Assembly: GCA_963576565.1 (NCBI GenBank)
Contig: OY755044.1
Coordinates: forward strand, 48,627,134-48,691,133
Length of the DNA: 64,000 nt
Source: Aspidapion aeneum
Lineage: Eukaryota; Arthropoda; Insecta; Coleoptera; Brentidae
Reading direction: 5' to 3'
Shown: piece after piece, positions 11,997 through 21,876 of the stretch
How positions within the stretch are numbered: the first letter of the stretch is position 1
Layout: each line of letters opens with the position of its first letter
Position numbers and translations under genes: made by a program
The notes under the pieces: model-generated
What the model saw: only the letters and a program-made list of their open reading frames with translations
Told to the model about the DNA's origin: nothing
Database searches by the model: none

Positions 11997-14900
11997 CTTG
12001 AAATATAACATTGCTTAAGATCATTTAACACAAAGTCTTACTCAAACTTAAAAAAATCAAAATGACCGATCCAAAATGGCGGATTTTCTTATTTACCAAC
12101 CGATTTGTGTCAAACTTGAAATATAACATTGCTTAAGGTCATTTAACACAAATGTTAACTCAAACTTAAAAAAATCAAGATAGCCGATCCAAAATGGCGG
12201 ATTTTCTTATTTACCAACCGATTTGTCTCAAACTTGATATATAACATTGCTTGAGGTCATTTAACACAAATTACTCAAACTTACAAAAATCAAAATGGCC
12301 GATCCAAAATTGCGAATTTGCTTATTTACCAACCGATTTGTCTCAAACTTAAAATATAACATTGCTTGAGGTCATATAACACAAATGTTTACTCAAAATT
12401 AAAAAAATCAAAATGGCCAATCCAAAATGGCGGATTTTCTTATTTACCAACTGATTTGTCTCAAACTTGAAATATAACATTGCTTAAGGTCATATAACCC
12501 AAATGTTTACACAAACTTAAAAAAATCAAAATATCAGATCCAAAATGGCGGATTTTCTTATTTACTAACCGATTTGTCTCAAACTTGAAATATAACATTG
12601 CTTAACGTCATATAACACAAATGTTTACTCAAACTTAAAAAAATCAAAATGGCCGATCCAAAATGGCGGATTTTCTTATTTACCAAACCGATTTGTCTCA
12701 AACTTGAAATATAACATTGCTTAAGGTCATTAAACACAAATTCTTACTCAAACTTAAAAAAATCAAAATGGTCGATCAATGGCGGATTTTCTTATTTACT
12801 AACCGATTTGTCTCAAACTTGAAATATAACATTGCTTAAGGTCATATAACACAAATGTTTACACAAATTTAAAAAAAATCAAAATGGACGATCCAAAATG
12901 GCGGATTTTCTTATTTATCAACCGATTTGTCTCAAACTTAAAATATAACAATGCTTAACGTCATATAACACAAATGTTTACTCAAACTTAAAAAAATCAA
13001 AATGGCCGATCCAAAATGGCGGATTTTCTTATTTACCAACCGATTTCTCTCAAACTTGAAATATAACATTGCTTAAGGTCATTTAACACAAATGTTAACT
13101 CAAACTTAAAAAAATCAAAATGGCCGATCCAAAATGGCGGATTTTCTTACTTACCAACCGATTTGTCTCAAACTTGAAATATAACATTGCTTAAGGTCAT
13201 TAAACACAAATTCTTACTCAAACTTAAAAAAATCAAAATGGCGGATTTTCCTATTTACCAACCGATTTGTCTCAAACTGGAAATATAACATTGCTTAAGG
13301 TCATTTAAGACAAATGTTTACTCAAATTTAAAAAATCAAAATGGCCGATCCGAAATAGCGGATTCTCTTATTTACCAACCGATTTGTCTCAAACTTGAAA
13401 TATAACATTGCTTAAGGTGATATAACACAAAGTCTTACTCAAACTTACAAAAATCGAAGTGGCCGATCCAAAATGGCGGATTTTCTTATTTACCAACCGA
13501 TTTGTCTCAAACTTGAAATATAACATTGCTTAAGGTCATTTAACACAAAGTCTTACTCAAACTTACAAAAATCAAAATGGCCGATCCAAAATTTCGAATT
13601 TGCTTATTTATCAACCGATTTGTCTCAAACTTGAAATATAACATTGCTTAAGGTCATATAACACAAAGTCTTACTCAAACTTACAAAAATCAAAATGGCC
13701 GATCCAAAATGGCGGATTTTCTTATTTACCAACCGATTTGTCTCAAACTTGATATATAACATTGCTTGAGGTCATTTAACACAAAGTCTTACTCAAACTT
13801 ACAAAAATCAAAATGGCCGATCCAAAATTGCGAATTTGCTTATTTACCAACCGATTTGTCTCAAACTTAAAATATAATATTGCTTGAGGTCATATAACAC
13901 AAATGTTTACTCAAACTTAAAAAAATCAAAATATCCGATCCAAAATGGCGGATTTTCTTATTTACCAACCGATTTGTCTCAAACTTGAAATATAACATTG
14001 CTTAAGGTCATATAACACAAATGTTTACTCAAACTTAAAAAAATCAAAATGGCCAATCCAAAATGGCGGATTTTCTTATTTACCAACTGATTTGTCTCAA
14101 ACTTGAAATATAACATTGCTTAAGGTCATATAACACAAATGTTTACACAAACTTAAAAAAATCAAAATATCCGATCCAAAATGGCGGATTTTCTTATTTA
14201 CTAACCGATTTGTTTCAAACTTGAAATATAACATTGCTTAAGGTCATATAACACAAATGTTTACTCAAACTTAAAAAAATCAAAATGGCTGATCCAAAAT
14301 GGCGGATTTTCTTATTTACCAACCGATTTGTCTCAAACTTGAAATATAACATTGCTTAAGGTCATTTAACACAAATGTTAACTCAAACTTAAAAAAATCA
14401 AAATGGCCGATCCAAAATGGCGGATTTTCTTATTTACTAACCGATTTGTCTTAAACTTCAAATATAACATTGCTTAAGGTCATATAACACAAATGTTTAC
14501 TAAAATTTAAAAAAAATCAAAACGGAGGATCCAAAATGGCGGATTTTCTTATTTATCAACCGATTTGTCTCAAACTTGAAATATAACATTGCTTAACGTC
14601 ATATAACACAAATGTTTACTCAAACTTAAAAAAATCAAAATGGCCGATCCAAAATGGCGGATTTTCTTATTTACCAACCGATTTGTCTCAAACTTAAAAT
14701 ATAACAATGCTTAACGTCATATAACACAAATGTTTACTCAAACTTAAAAAAATCAAAATGGCCGATCCAAAATGGCGGATTTTCTTATTTACCAACCGAT
14801 TTGTCTCAAACTTGAAATATAACATTGCTTAAGGTCATTAAACACAAATTCTTACTCAAACTTAAAAAAATCAAAATGGCGGATTTTCTTATTTACTAAC

Positions 14901-16591
14901 CGATATGTCTCAAACTTGAAATATAACATTGCTTAAGGTCATATAACACAAATGTTTACTCAAATTTAAAAAAAATCAAAATAGACGATCCAAAATGGCG
15001 GATTTTCTTATTTATCAACCGATTTGTCTCAAACTTAAAATATAACAATGCTTAACGTCATATAACACAAATGTTTACTCAAACTTAAAAAAATCAAAAT
15101 GGCCGATCCAAAATGGCGGATTTTCTTATTTACCAACCGATTTGTCTCAAACTTGAAATATAACATTGCTTAAGGTCATTAAACACAAATTCTTACTCAA
15201 ACTTAAAAAATCAAAATGGCCGATCCAAAATGGCGGATTTTCTTATTTACCAACCGATTTGTCTCAAACTTGAAATATAACATTGCTTAAGGTCATTAAA
15301 CACAAATTCTTACTCAAACTTAAAAAATCAAAATGGCCGATCCAAAATGGCGGATTTTCTTATTTATCAACCGATTTGTCTCAAATCTAAAATATAACAA
15401 TGCTTAACGTCATATAACACAAATGTTTACTCAAACTTAAAAAAACTAAAATGGACTATCCAAAATGGCGGATTTTCTTATTTACCAACCGATTTGTCTC
15501 AAACTCGAAATATAACATTGCTTAAGGTCATTTAACACAAATGTTAACTCAAACTTAAAAAAATCAAAATGGCCGATCCAAAATGGCGGATTTTCTTATT
15601 TACTAACCGATTTGTCTCAAACTTGAAATATAACATTGCTTAAGGTCATATAACACAAATGTTTACTCAAATTTAAAAAAAATCAAAACGGACGATCCAA
15701 AATGGCGGATTTTCTTATTTATCAACCGATTTGTCTCAAACTTGAAATATAACATTGCTTAACGTCATATAACACAAATGTTTACTCAAACTTCAAAAAA
15801 TTAAAATGGACTATCCAAAATGGCGGATTTTCTTATTTACCAACCGATTTGTCTCAAACTCGAAATATAACATTGCTTAAGGTCATTTAACACAAATGTT
15901 AACTCAAACTTAAAAAAATCAAAATTGCCGATCCAAAATGGCTGATTTTCTTACATACCAACCGATTTGTCTCAAACTTGAAATATAACATTGCTTAAGG
16001 TCATATAACACAAAGTCTTACTCAAACTTACAAAAATCAAAACGGCCGATCCAAAATGGCGGATTTTCTTATTTACCAACCGATTTGTCTCAAACTGGAA
16101 ATATAACATTGCTTAAGGTCATTTAAGACAAATGTTTACTCAAACTTAAAAAATCAAAATGGCCGATCTGAAATAGCGGATTCTCTTATTTACCAACCGA
16201 TTTGTCTCAAACTTGAAATATAACATTGCTTAAGGTCATTTAACACAAATTCTTAAACACACTTAAAAAAATCCAAATGGCCTATCCAAAATCGCGGATT
16301 TTCTTATTTACTAACCGATTTGTCTCAAACTTGAAATATAACATTGCTTGAGGTCATATAACACAAAGTTTTAGTCAAACTTACAAAAATCAAAATGGCC
16401 GATCCAAAATGGCGAATTTGCTTATTTACCAACCGATTTATCTCAAACTTAAAATATAAAATTGCTTAAGGTCATATAACACAAATGTTTAGTCAAATTT
16501 AAAAAAATCAAAATTGCCGATCCAAAATTGCGGATTTTCTTACATACCAACCGATTTGTCTCAAACTATAACATTGCTTAAGGTCATATAA
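11997..16591 (+). repeat. 118-bp satellite array, block 2 (about 39 monomers)
   Basis: Same monomer and orientation as block 1. From about 15350 to its end it repeats, variant by variant, the start of the window (TCAAATCTAAAATAT, then the AAACTAAAATGGAC monomer, then the ATTGCCGATCC monomer with GGCTG, and so on). It ends inside a monomer at CATATAA, where the transposon is inserted. Confidence 0.97.
16589..16591 (+). repeat. Target-site duplication TAA, left copy
   Basis: The satellite reads CATATAA up to 16591 and then departs. The paralogous empty site at about 1114-1130 reads CATATAACACAAAG, and the right flank restarts TAACACAAAG at 22171. TAA is therefore present on both sides of the element and once in the empty site. 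Confidence 0.85.
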
Positions 16592-16615
16592 AAGTGGGTA
16601 TTGACTTGCAACAAA
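16592..16615 (+). repeat. Left terminal inverted repeat of the transposon
   Basis: 24 bp, beginning AAGTGGGTATTGACTTGC and ending CAACAAA. It pairs with 22147-22170 with mismatches at positions 2, 6 and 10. Confidence 0.85.
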
Positions 16616-16651
16616 ACACTACAAACACTCCAAACATTTTCGCCGAAAATG
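16611..16651 (+). repeat. Subterminal direct repeat, copy 1, with a 17-bp palindrome
   Basis: ACACTACAAACA followed by the palindrome CATTTTCGCCGAAAATG (16635-16651). Repeated 106 bp downstream. A shared trailing motif (GTGAGTACGTGT here, GTGAATACGTGT there) follows both copies. Repeats next to terminal repeats often bind transposase; that role is inferred. Confidence 0.7.
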
Positions 16652-16715
16652 TTCGCTCAGTGAGTACGTGTCTATGCAATGCTTATGTGATTTTGCAATC
16701 TGGGAACACAGCGCG

Positions 16716-16757
16716 CATCAAACACTACAAACAGGACAAACATTTTCGGCGAAAATG
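16716..16757 (+). repeat. Subterminal direct repeat, copy 2, with a 17-bp palindrome
   Basis: ACACTACAAACAGGACAAA followed by CATTTTCGGCGAAAATG (16741-16757), which matches the palindrome of copy 1 except for the central base. The right end of the element also has CAAAACACTAC (reverse complement, about 22120-22145) close to its terminal repeat. Confidence 0.7.
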
Positions 16758-16786
16758 CGCGGAGTGTGTGTGAGTGAATACGTGTA

Positions 16787-17567
16787 CTTCAAAAGCATAG
16801 ACCGCGCTGCAACAAATTTTGCAAGTCAATACGTCACGGCGAACGCGCAAAACATTTTCCGAGGCTTGTCGGTAAATCGGAATACCACAAAGAGATTTAT
16901 TGTTTGTTCAGTGGGTGCGGTGGTTTTTTTTTTACTTGGCAATTAAAAAATGGAATGGACCATCCATCTCCCGCACAACGCTCAAAAAGTATTGAACCTT
17001 CATATCCTTAATTTCAATACGCATCTGATTATTCAGCTGACAAAACATATGTAAACTACGACATTGAGGAAATTTTTTTAAATTAATTTATGCGGTTCGG
17101 TTCATTTAGTTTAGTTATTAAGTAAAAAAAACTTTACCTTTAGTTAATATGTTTGAATAATAATAAATAAATATTAAACTTATTTATAAAAAAAAATAAA
17201 TAAAAAAAACACCAAACTGCTAGTTCTACTTGTGCCTACTATAGTCGCAGTTGAGTATAAAATTGATAGGTATCACAAACTGTAATAGATATACTTATAA
17301 TGTACGATATGCTTCAATTTTTAGTTTTGATGCCCAAAGCGCACTTACAAAATTATACAGTTTTGTATTTTCATGAATTAGGTTATTGGGTAATTTTGTA
17401 CCCAACTACGACTAGTAGTTACAAGTAGATTTAGCAGTTGGGTGTTTTCTGTTAATTTATTTTTTACATCCATTTTTTAATTCTTATTCAGCCTTATAGA
17501 AAGAATGCATTTATCATTCATTTAGCGTTACTCGGAGATAGGTGCGTTTCAACAAACATTGAGTCAA
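16787..17567. other. AT-rich non-coding interior of the transposon
   Basis: Homopolymer-rich, AT-rich DNA with no supportable gene. A possible 92-codon frame starting at 16668 runs across the subterminal repeats and has no recognisable motif. Runs of A and T near 17060-17220 are low complexity. Confidence 0.6.
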
Positions 17568-17570
17568 GGT

Positions 17571-17591
17571 GGGGGAGGGAGAGGGAGAGGG
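17571..17591 (+). other. Canonical G-quadruplex motif
   Basis: Four G-runs of at least three, separated by spacers of 1, 3 and 3 bases (GGGGG A GGG AGA GGG AGA GGG), in an otherwise AT-rich setting. It is also a purine tract that continues to about 17598. Confidence 0.75.
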
Positions 17592-17722
17592 AAGAAGTAA
17601 AATGCTGTTGAAAAATTCTTAAACCGTGTGCAGAAAGAAGTTTTGAAATCGCTTCATATTTGGGAAATTTATGCGAATATGGTTTTTGAAGAGGGTGAGG
17701 GGGAATGACAGGCGGCGAGATG

Positions 17723-17808
17723 GCTAGGACATGACATATTTTAAATAGAGACCCTGTATGTATGACATATTTAAAATATGTCATACATAGATTGTCTCTA
17801 GCTAGGAC
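17723..17808. repeat. 70-bp hairpin insertion flanked by an 8-bp direct repeat
   Basis: GCTAGGAC at 17723-17730 is repeated at 17801-17808. Between them, 17746-17800 folds into a long hairpin: TAGAGAC pairs with GTCTCTA, a symmetric 4/4 internal loop follows, then TATGTATGACATAT pairs with ATATGTCATACATA around a 5-base TTAAA loop. The 8-bp direct repeat plus hairpin looks like a tiny foldback or MITE insertion. A precursor-microRNA-like fold is an alternative, without evidence of expression. Confidence 0.6.
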
Positions 17809-18056
17809 CAGGGAGGACTACAAAGTAATTACAGCAAATTTTGTATGCCTTAACGCCTACATTATGTGACAAAATACCTCGTATATATGTTGATTAATAG
17901 TACTGTTTACAAACAACCAAAAGTTTTTTTTAATTTTAGGGATTTGTGTCATATTGTTTTTGTAAGTCTAAAGTTGTAGCTATTGACAGAACAAAAAAGA
18001 AAACAATTGAATCAGCTTAATATTTTTTAGTAGCACATTTATAAAAAGTGGGCACT

Positions 18057-18197
18057 ACCCGGTCTACCCTACCTTTGATTCTGTGTGCCATCTTGGAATT
18101 TGATAGCGGACAAAAAATATTTTTGGTCAAAACCCAGACCAATTCGTTCTAAAGTGATAACAAAAATCATTTCATGCCTTTTTTTTGGGCCACCCGG
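18057..18197. other. Non-homologous segment that truncates the transposase remnant
   Basis: Reading the minus strand, similarity to PIF/Harbinger transposases stops where TACCGGGTGGCCC begins, and unrelated sequence follows. ACCCGGT occurs at 18057-18063 and 18192-18198 in the same orientation and could mark the edges of an insertion. The minus-strand frame stays open to 18069 by chance, adding about 40 residues that do not look like transposase. Confidence 0.4.
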
Positions 18198-18609
18198 TAT
18201 ATTTACCTTTATTTCATGTTTCAATTTTTCAATAAGGGCATTGCAGGTCTCTATAAATATAAAACCAACTCGTTGTTTTGATACTTTAAATAGGTATTGT
18301 AGACTAGTGAAAGAGTCCACTGTTGCTAAAAAACGTAGAGTAATAGCTAAGCTATCTTGAACAGGTATAGCATGTCGAAGTTGGGTATCTTTCTTGAATA
18401 TTTTAGGACCCACTAGACAAATTAAGTTTTCAAAATCATCTGCAGATATTCTGGTAAAATTTTTGAAATGGAAATAGTCCATATCTCTCAGTAAACTTAA
18501 ATTTTGTCTTTGTAAATACAGACGTCTAGACCATTCTTTTCGCTGCTCTTTTTTATTTTTGAATAATCAGAAGAGCGCCGGCCGCTACTACCGGGTCGTC
18601 TTCGTCCAT
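18198..18609 (-). pseudogene. PIF/Harbinger transposase (HARBI1-like), N-terminal fragment, frameshifted and truncated
   Basis: The best start is the ATG at 18609-18607 on the minus strand: it reads MDEDDPVVAAGALLIIQK and then meets a TAA. This acidic, alanine-rich beginning is typical of HARBI1-like transposases. A frame one base away, open from the TGA at 18569-18567, continues with a basic EWSRRLYLQRQN segment, then FKNFTRISADDFENLI, LVGPKI, LAITLRFLAT and FKVSKQRVGFI, up to about 18198. These are the conserved N-terminal helical blocks of the family, ahead of the DDE nuclease domain. The frame change lies at the A-rich run near 18547-18562. Family members are usually about 350-400 residues; only about the first 135 remain, and the catalytic DDE part was not found between 16.6 and 18.2 kb. 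The protein would be non-functional. In life it would bind and cut the element's ends. Confidence 0.8.
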
Positions 18610-18780
18610 CACGGTTGACGGTGATACTGACTTAAAATAGCGAGAATACAGGACGCAGAGCAAATGCTATATACCAATTAAAACCGTAAGTTCAGAAAAA
18701 TGAGCCAATCACATTGCATCTGTACACCTGGTGCCTTGCAGATTTTCACTCCACGTGGACTACGATAACCTACTATCTAT
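18610..18780. other. Region upstream of the transposase remnant; nothing recognised
   Basis: Lies 5' of the minus-strand transposase start, so any promoter of that gene would be here. No clear TATA or initiator arrangement can be defended. The short AT-rich stretch TGCTATATACCAATT near 18668 is the only candidate. Confidence 0.3.
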
Positions 18781-18820
18781 TAGGGAAGTGATGAATTGAT
18801 TAATAATCACTTTTTCCTAC
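18781..18820. repeat. Imperfect inverted repeat
   Basis: TAGGGAAGTGAT at the left and ATCACTTTTTCCTA at the right form an imperfect inverted repeat around an AT-rich centre. It abuts the perfect palindrome that follows. Confidence 0.5.
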
Positions 18821-18821
18821 T

Positions 18822-18853
18822 TGCGTGCGTAAAAGTGCACTTTTACGCACGCA
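18822..18853. repeat. Perfect 32-bp palindrome
   Basis: A 16-bp arm (TGCGTGCGTAAAAGTG) is followed directly by its exact reverse complement with no spacer. Perfect spacer-free palindromes of this size can extrude as cruciforms. Confidence 0.9.
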
Positions 18854-18856
18854 TTT

Positions 18857-18885
18857 GCGTGCGGAAAGTTGAACTTTCCGCACGC
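18857..18885. repeat. 29-bp palindrome with 1-base centre
   Basis: GCGTGCGGAAAGTT, a central G, then the exact reverse complement. It lies 3 bp from the 32-bp palindrome and shares the GCGTGCG outer motif, so the two look like variants of one unit. The GCGTGCGTAAAAGT and GCGGAAAGT motifs both reappear at 19054-19150. Confidence 0.9.
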
Positions 18886-19041
18886 CGTGAATTTTAGGCC
18901 TAATTAGACTTATTGACCCATTTATAAACTCAATTAAATTAAAAATGAAAACAGAATTTGTTTTTTGCTGTTTTAATGTAAAAAATACCAAATATATTAA
19001 AATGTAAAACCAAGCTTTTTATGCAACTAGGAAAAATTTTG

Positions 19042-19162
19042 TACCTAACTCTTGCGGAAAGTGCCTTTTCCGCCCTTGACGGCGTGCCCGAACTCCGCAA
19101 AGCGTCGTTCGGGCAACTGCCGTCGCGTGCGTAAAAGTATCACTTTCCGCACTAGTTAGGTA
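19042..19162. repeat. 121-bp nested inverted repeat (candidate MITE or cruciform)
   Basis: The outer arms are 19042-19063 and 19141-19162: TACCTAACT plus GCGGAAAGTG against CACTTTCCGC plus AGTTAGGTA, with a 3-base variable centre. Inside, GACGGC and TGCCCGAAC (19078-19093) pair with GTTCGGGCA and GCCGTC (19107-19124) around a 13-base loop. It is GC-rich compared with its surroundings. A small folded mobile element is the simplest reading; a structured RNA is possible but unsupported. Confidence 0.7.
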
Positions 19163-19564
19163 AATAACTATTCCTAATTTCTACTAAATTTGACTTGTGC
19201 AGCGTTAAAAATCAATCGGTGTGTGGGTAAGTTGAAATATTGTTTGCCCACAAGTTTCAAATTTTTCGACTTTTCAAAATTCAAAATGACGTCATTTAAG
19301 AAAAGTAAACTACTAATCCGATTATAATGAGAATTTTAAAAATAGTAAATAAAGAAAAAGAATCAAAAATAATTTGCAAATAAAATACTCTCCCAATTTT
19401 TGGGCACCTAAGCTAACACAATTAATGTATGTATAATATAATTTTAACTAATTTTGGTCCACAAAAAAAAACCTCTTTGCGATACCCGGGGACCCGACCA
19501 ATGGACCAGTTTAATACCAAGTATAATGTATTAGCTCACACGTATACTATAAGTAGGGGGAGCT
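19163..19564. other. AT-rich spacer; no gene seen
   Basis: Mostly unstructured. It includes TGACGTCA at 19287-19294, which equals the CRE/ATF palindrome but may be chance. Short frames here have no recognisable product. Confidence 0.5.
19532..19547 (+). repeat. Left arm of an inverted repeat bracketing the microsatellite
   Basis: TAGCTCACACGTATAC is the reverse complement, with two mismatches, of the sequence at 21607-21622 (CATACATGTGAGCTA region). The two arms enclose all three simple-sequence tracts. Confidence 0.55.
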
Positions 19565-19567
19565 ATG

Positions 19568-19647
19568 GTGTCTGTCTGTCCATCTGTCCGTCTGTCCGAC
19601 TGTCCGTCTGACTGTCTGTCCGTCCGTCCGTCCGTCCGTCTGTCTGT
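19568..19647 (+). repeat. Degenerate (TGTC/TCCG)n tetramer tract
   Basis: GTCTGTCTGTCCATCTGTCC and relatives, then a run of TCCG. It is a degenerate relative of the octamer tract downstream, which may have grown from similar tetramers. Confidence 0.8.
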
Positions 19648-19700
19648 ACCTACAGTTTTATTCTAAATGACTCTAAATATTGAATAAACTTACTTAATTT

Positions 19701-19702
<2 letters not shown>

Positions 19703-19733
<31 letters not shown>
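19703..19733 (+). repeat. (AT)n dinucleotide tract, about 15 copies
   Basis: Uninterrupted alternating AT of 31 bases directly before the octamer tract. Confidence 0.95.
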
Positions 19734-19734
<1 letters not shown>

Positions 19735-21606
19735 GTCTGTATGTCTGTAAGTCTGTATATCTGTATGTCTGTATGTCTGTATGTCTGTATGTCTGTATGT
19801 CTGTATGTCTGTATGTCTGTATGTCTGTATGTCTGTATGTCTGTATGTCTGTATGTCTGTATGTCTGTATGTCTGTATGTCTGTATGTCTGTATGTCTGT
19901 ATGTCTGTATGTCTGTATGTCTGTATGTCTGTATGTCTGTATGTCTGTATGTCTGAATGTCTGTATGTCTGTATGTCTGTATGTCTGTATGTCTGTATGT
20001 CTGTATGTCTGTATGTCTGTATGTCTGTATGTCTGTATGTCTGTATGTCTGTATGTCTGTATGTCTGTATGTCTGTATGTCTGTATGTCTGTATGTCTGT
20101 ATGTCTGTATGTCTGTATGTCTGTATGTCTGTATGTCTGTATGTCTGTATGTCTGTATGTCTGTATGTCTGTATGTCTGTATGTCTGTATGTCTGTATGT
20201 CTGTATGTCTGTATGTCTGTATGTCTGTATGTCTGTATGTCTGTATGTCTGTATGTCTGTATGTCTGTATGTCTGTATGTCTGTATGTCTGTATGTCTGT
20301 ATGTCTGTATGTCTGTATGTCTGTATGTCTGTATGTCTGTATGTCTGTATGTCTGTATGTCTGTATGTCTGTATGTCTGTATGTCTGTATGTCTGTATGT
20401 CTGTATGTCTGTATGTCTGTATGTCTGTATGTCTGTATGTCTGTATGTCTGTATGTCTGTATGTCTGTATGTCTGTATGTCTGTATGTCTGTATGTCTGT
20501 ATGTCTGTATGTCTGTATGTCTGTATGTCTGTATGTCTGTATGTCTGTATGTCTGTATGTCTGTATGTCTGTATGTCTGTATGTCTGTATGTCTGTATGT
20601 CTGTATGTCTGTATGTCTGTATGTCTGTATGTCTGTATGTCTGTATGTCTGTATGTCTGTATGTCTGTATGTCTGTATGTCTGTATGTCTGTATGTCTGT
20701 ATGTCTGTATGTCTGTATGTCTGTATGTCTGTATGTCTGTATGTCTGTATGTCTGTATGTCTGTATGTCTGTATGTCTGTATGTCTGTATGTCTGTATGT
20801 CTGTATGTCTGTATGTCTGTATGTCTGTATGTCTGTCTGTCTGTCTGTCTGTATGTCTGTATGTCCGTATGTCTGTATGTCTGTATGTCTGTATGTCTGT
20901 ATGTCTGTATGTCTGTATGTCTGTATGTCTGTATGTCTGTATGTCTGTATGTCTGTATGTCTGTATGTCTGTATGTCTGTATGTCTGTATGTCTGTATGT
21001 CTGTATGTCTGTATGTCTGTATGTCTGTATGTCTGTATGTCTGTATGTCTGTATGTCTGTATGTCTGTATGTCTGTATGTCTGTATGTCTGTATGTCTGT
21101 ATGTCTGTATGTCTGTATGTCTGTATGTCTGTATGTCTGTATGTCTGTATGTCTGTATGTCTGTATGTCTGTATGTCTGTATGTCTGTATGTCTGTATGT
21201 CTGTATGTCTGTATGTCTGTATGTCTGTCTGTCTGTATGTCTGTATGTCTGTATGTCCGTATGTCTGTATGTCTGTATGTCTGTATGTCTGTATGTCTGT
21301 ATGTCTGTATGTCTGTATGTCTGTATGTCTGTATGTCTGTATGTCTGTATGTCTGTATGTCTGTATGTCTGTATGTCTGTATGTCTGTATGTCTGTATGT
21401 CTGTATGTCTGTATGTCTGTATGTCTGTATGTCTGTATGTCTGTATGTCTGTATGTCTGTATGTCTGTATGTCTGTATGTCTGTATGTCTGTATGTCTGT
21501 ATGTCTGTATGTCTGTATGTCTGTATGTCTGTATGTCTGTATGTCTGTATGTCTGTATGTCTGTATGTCTGTATGGCTGTATGTCTGTATGTCTGTATGT
21601 GTGTAT
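19735..21606 (+). repeat. Octamer microsatellite (GTCTGTAT)n, about 234 copies
   Basis: An almost pure 8-bp repeat over 1.87 kb. The first four units and the last one or two are degenerate. Interior irregularities are few: a T-to-A change at 19956, GTCT-only runs at about 20831-20850 and 21226-21237, T-to-C changes at about 20865 and 21257, and a substitution at about 21575. Since 3 x 8 = 24, each frame repeats eight residues, which produces very long open frames on both strands. They are not genes. Length in the assembly may not equal the length in the animal. Confidence 0.97.
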
Positions 21607-21622
21607 GCATACATGTGAGCTA
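21607..21622 (-). repeat. Right arm of an inverted repeat bracketing the microsatellite
   Basis: The complement reads TAGCTCACATGTATG, matching 19532-19547 apart from C/T and A/G changes. The pair suggests that the microsatellite lies within, or formed the core of, a small inverted-repeat element. Confidence 0.55.
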
Positions 21623-21876
21623 AAAATTAAAAAATATCCAAGTGCGAAAAATTACTTTTTTAAATTTTACGCAATTTCAAAAATCATATCGAAAAAAGTT
21701 TATTAAAGATTAACTTTATGTAAATCATCATTTCATATTCTACAGAAGCGCACCTTTTGAGGATATGCCCACATACAAGGATCCTGGAACTTCTGTTCGA
21801 TTTATATTTACCTGTAGTTTATGTGATTTCCGCGAGGGAAGTGTTGGAAATCTTGTTCTCATTTCTTTTTAGTGAC
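21623..21876. other. Spacer between the microsatellite and the right end; no gene seen
   Basis: AT-rich DNA. A 76-codon plus-strand frame from 21757 has no recognisable domain and crosses the hairpin at 21877, so it is not annotated as a gene. Confidence 0.5.

Noticed and set aside
16668..16946. 92-codon plus-strand frame near the left end of the transposon
   Set aside because: It runs through the subterminal direct repeats and ends in a homopolymer. No motif or family resemblance was seen.
17518..17784. 88-codon minus-strand frame
   Set aside because: It spans the G-rich tract and the inserted hairpin and does not continue the transposase similarity.
19287..19294. TGACGTCA as a functional CRE/ATF site
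   Set aside because: It is a single 8-bp match with no promoter context, expected by chance at this scale.
19650..21706. Very long open frames (550-650 codons) on both strands reading repeated MSVCLYVC or QTYRHTDI
   Set aside because: They are translations of an 8-bp microsatellite, open in several frames of both strands at once. No gene structure or non-repeat domain is present.
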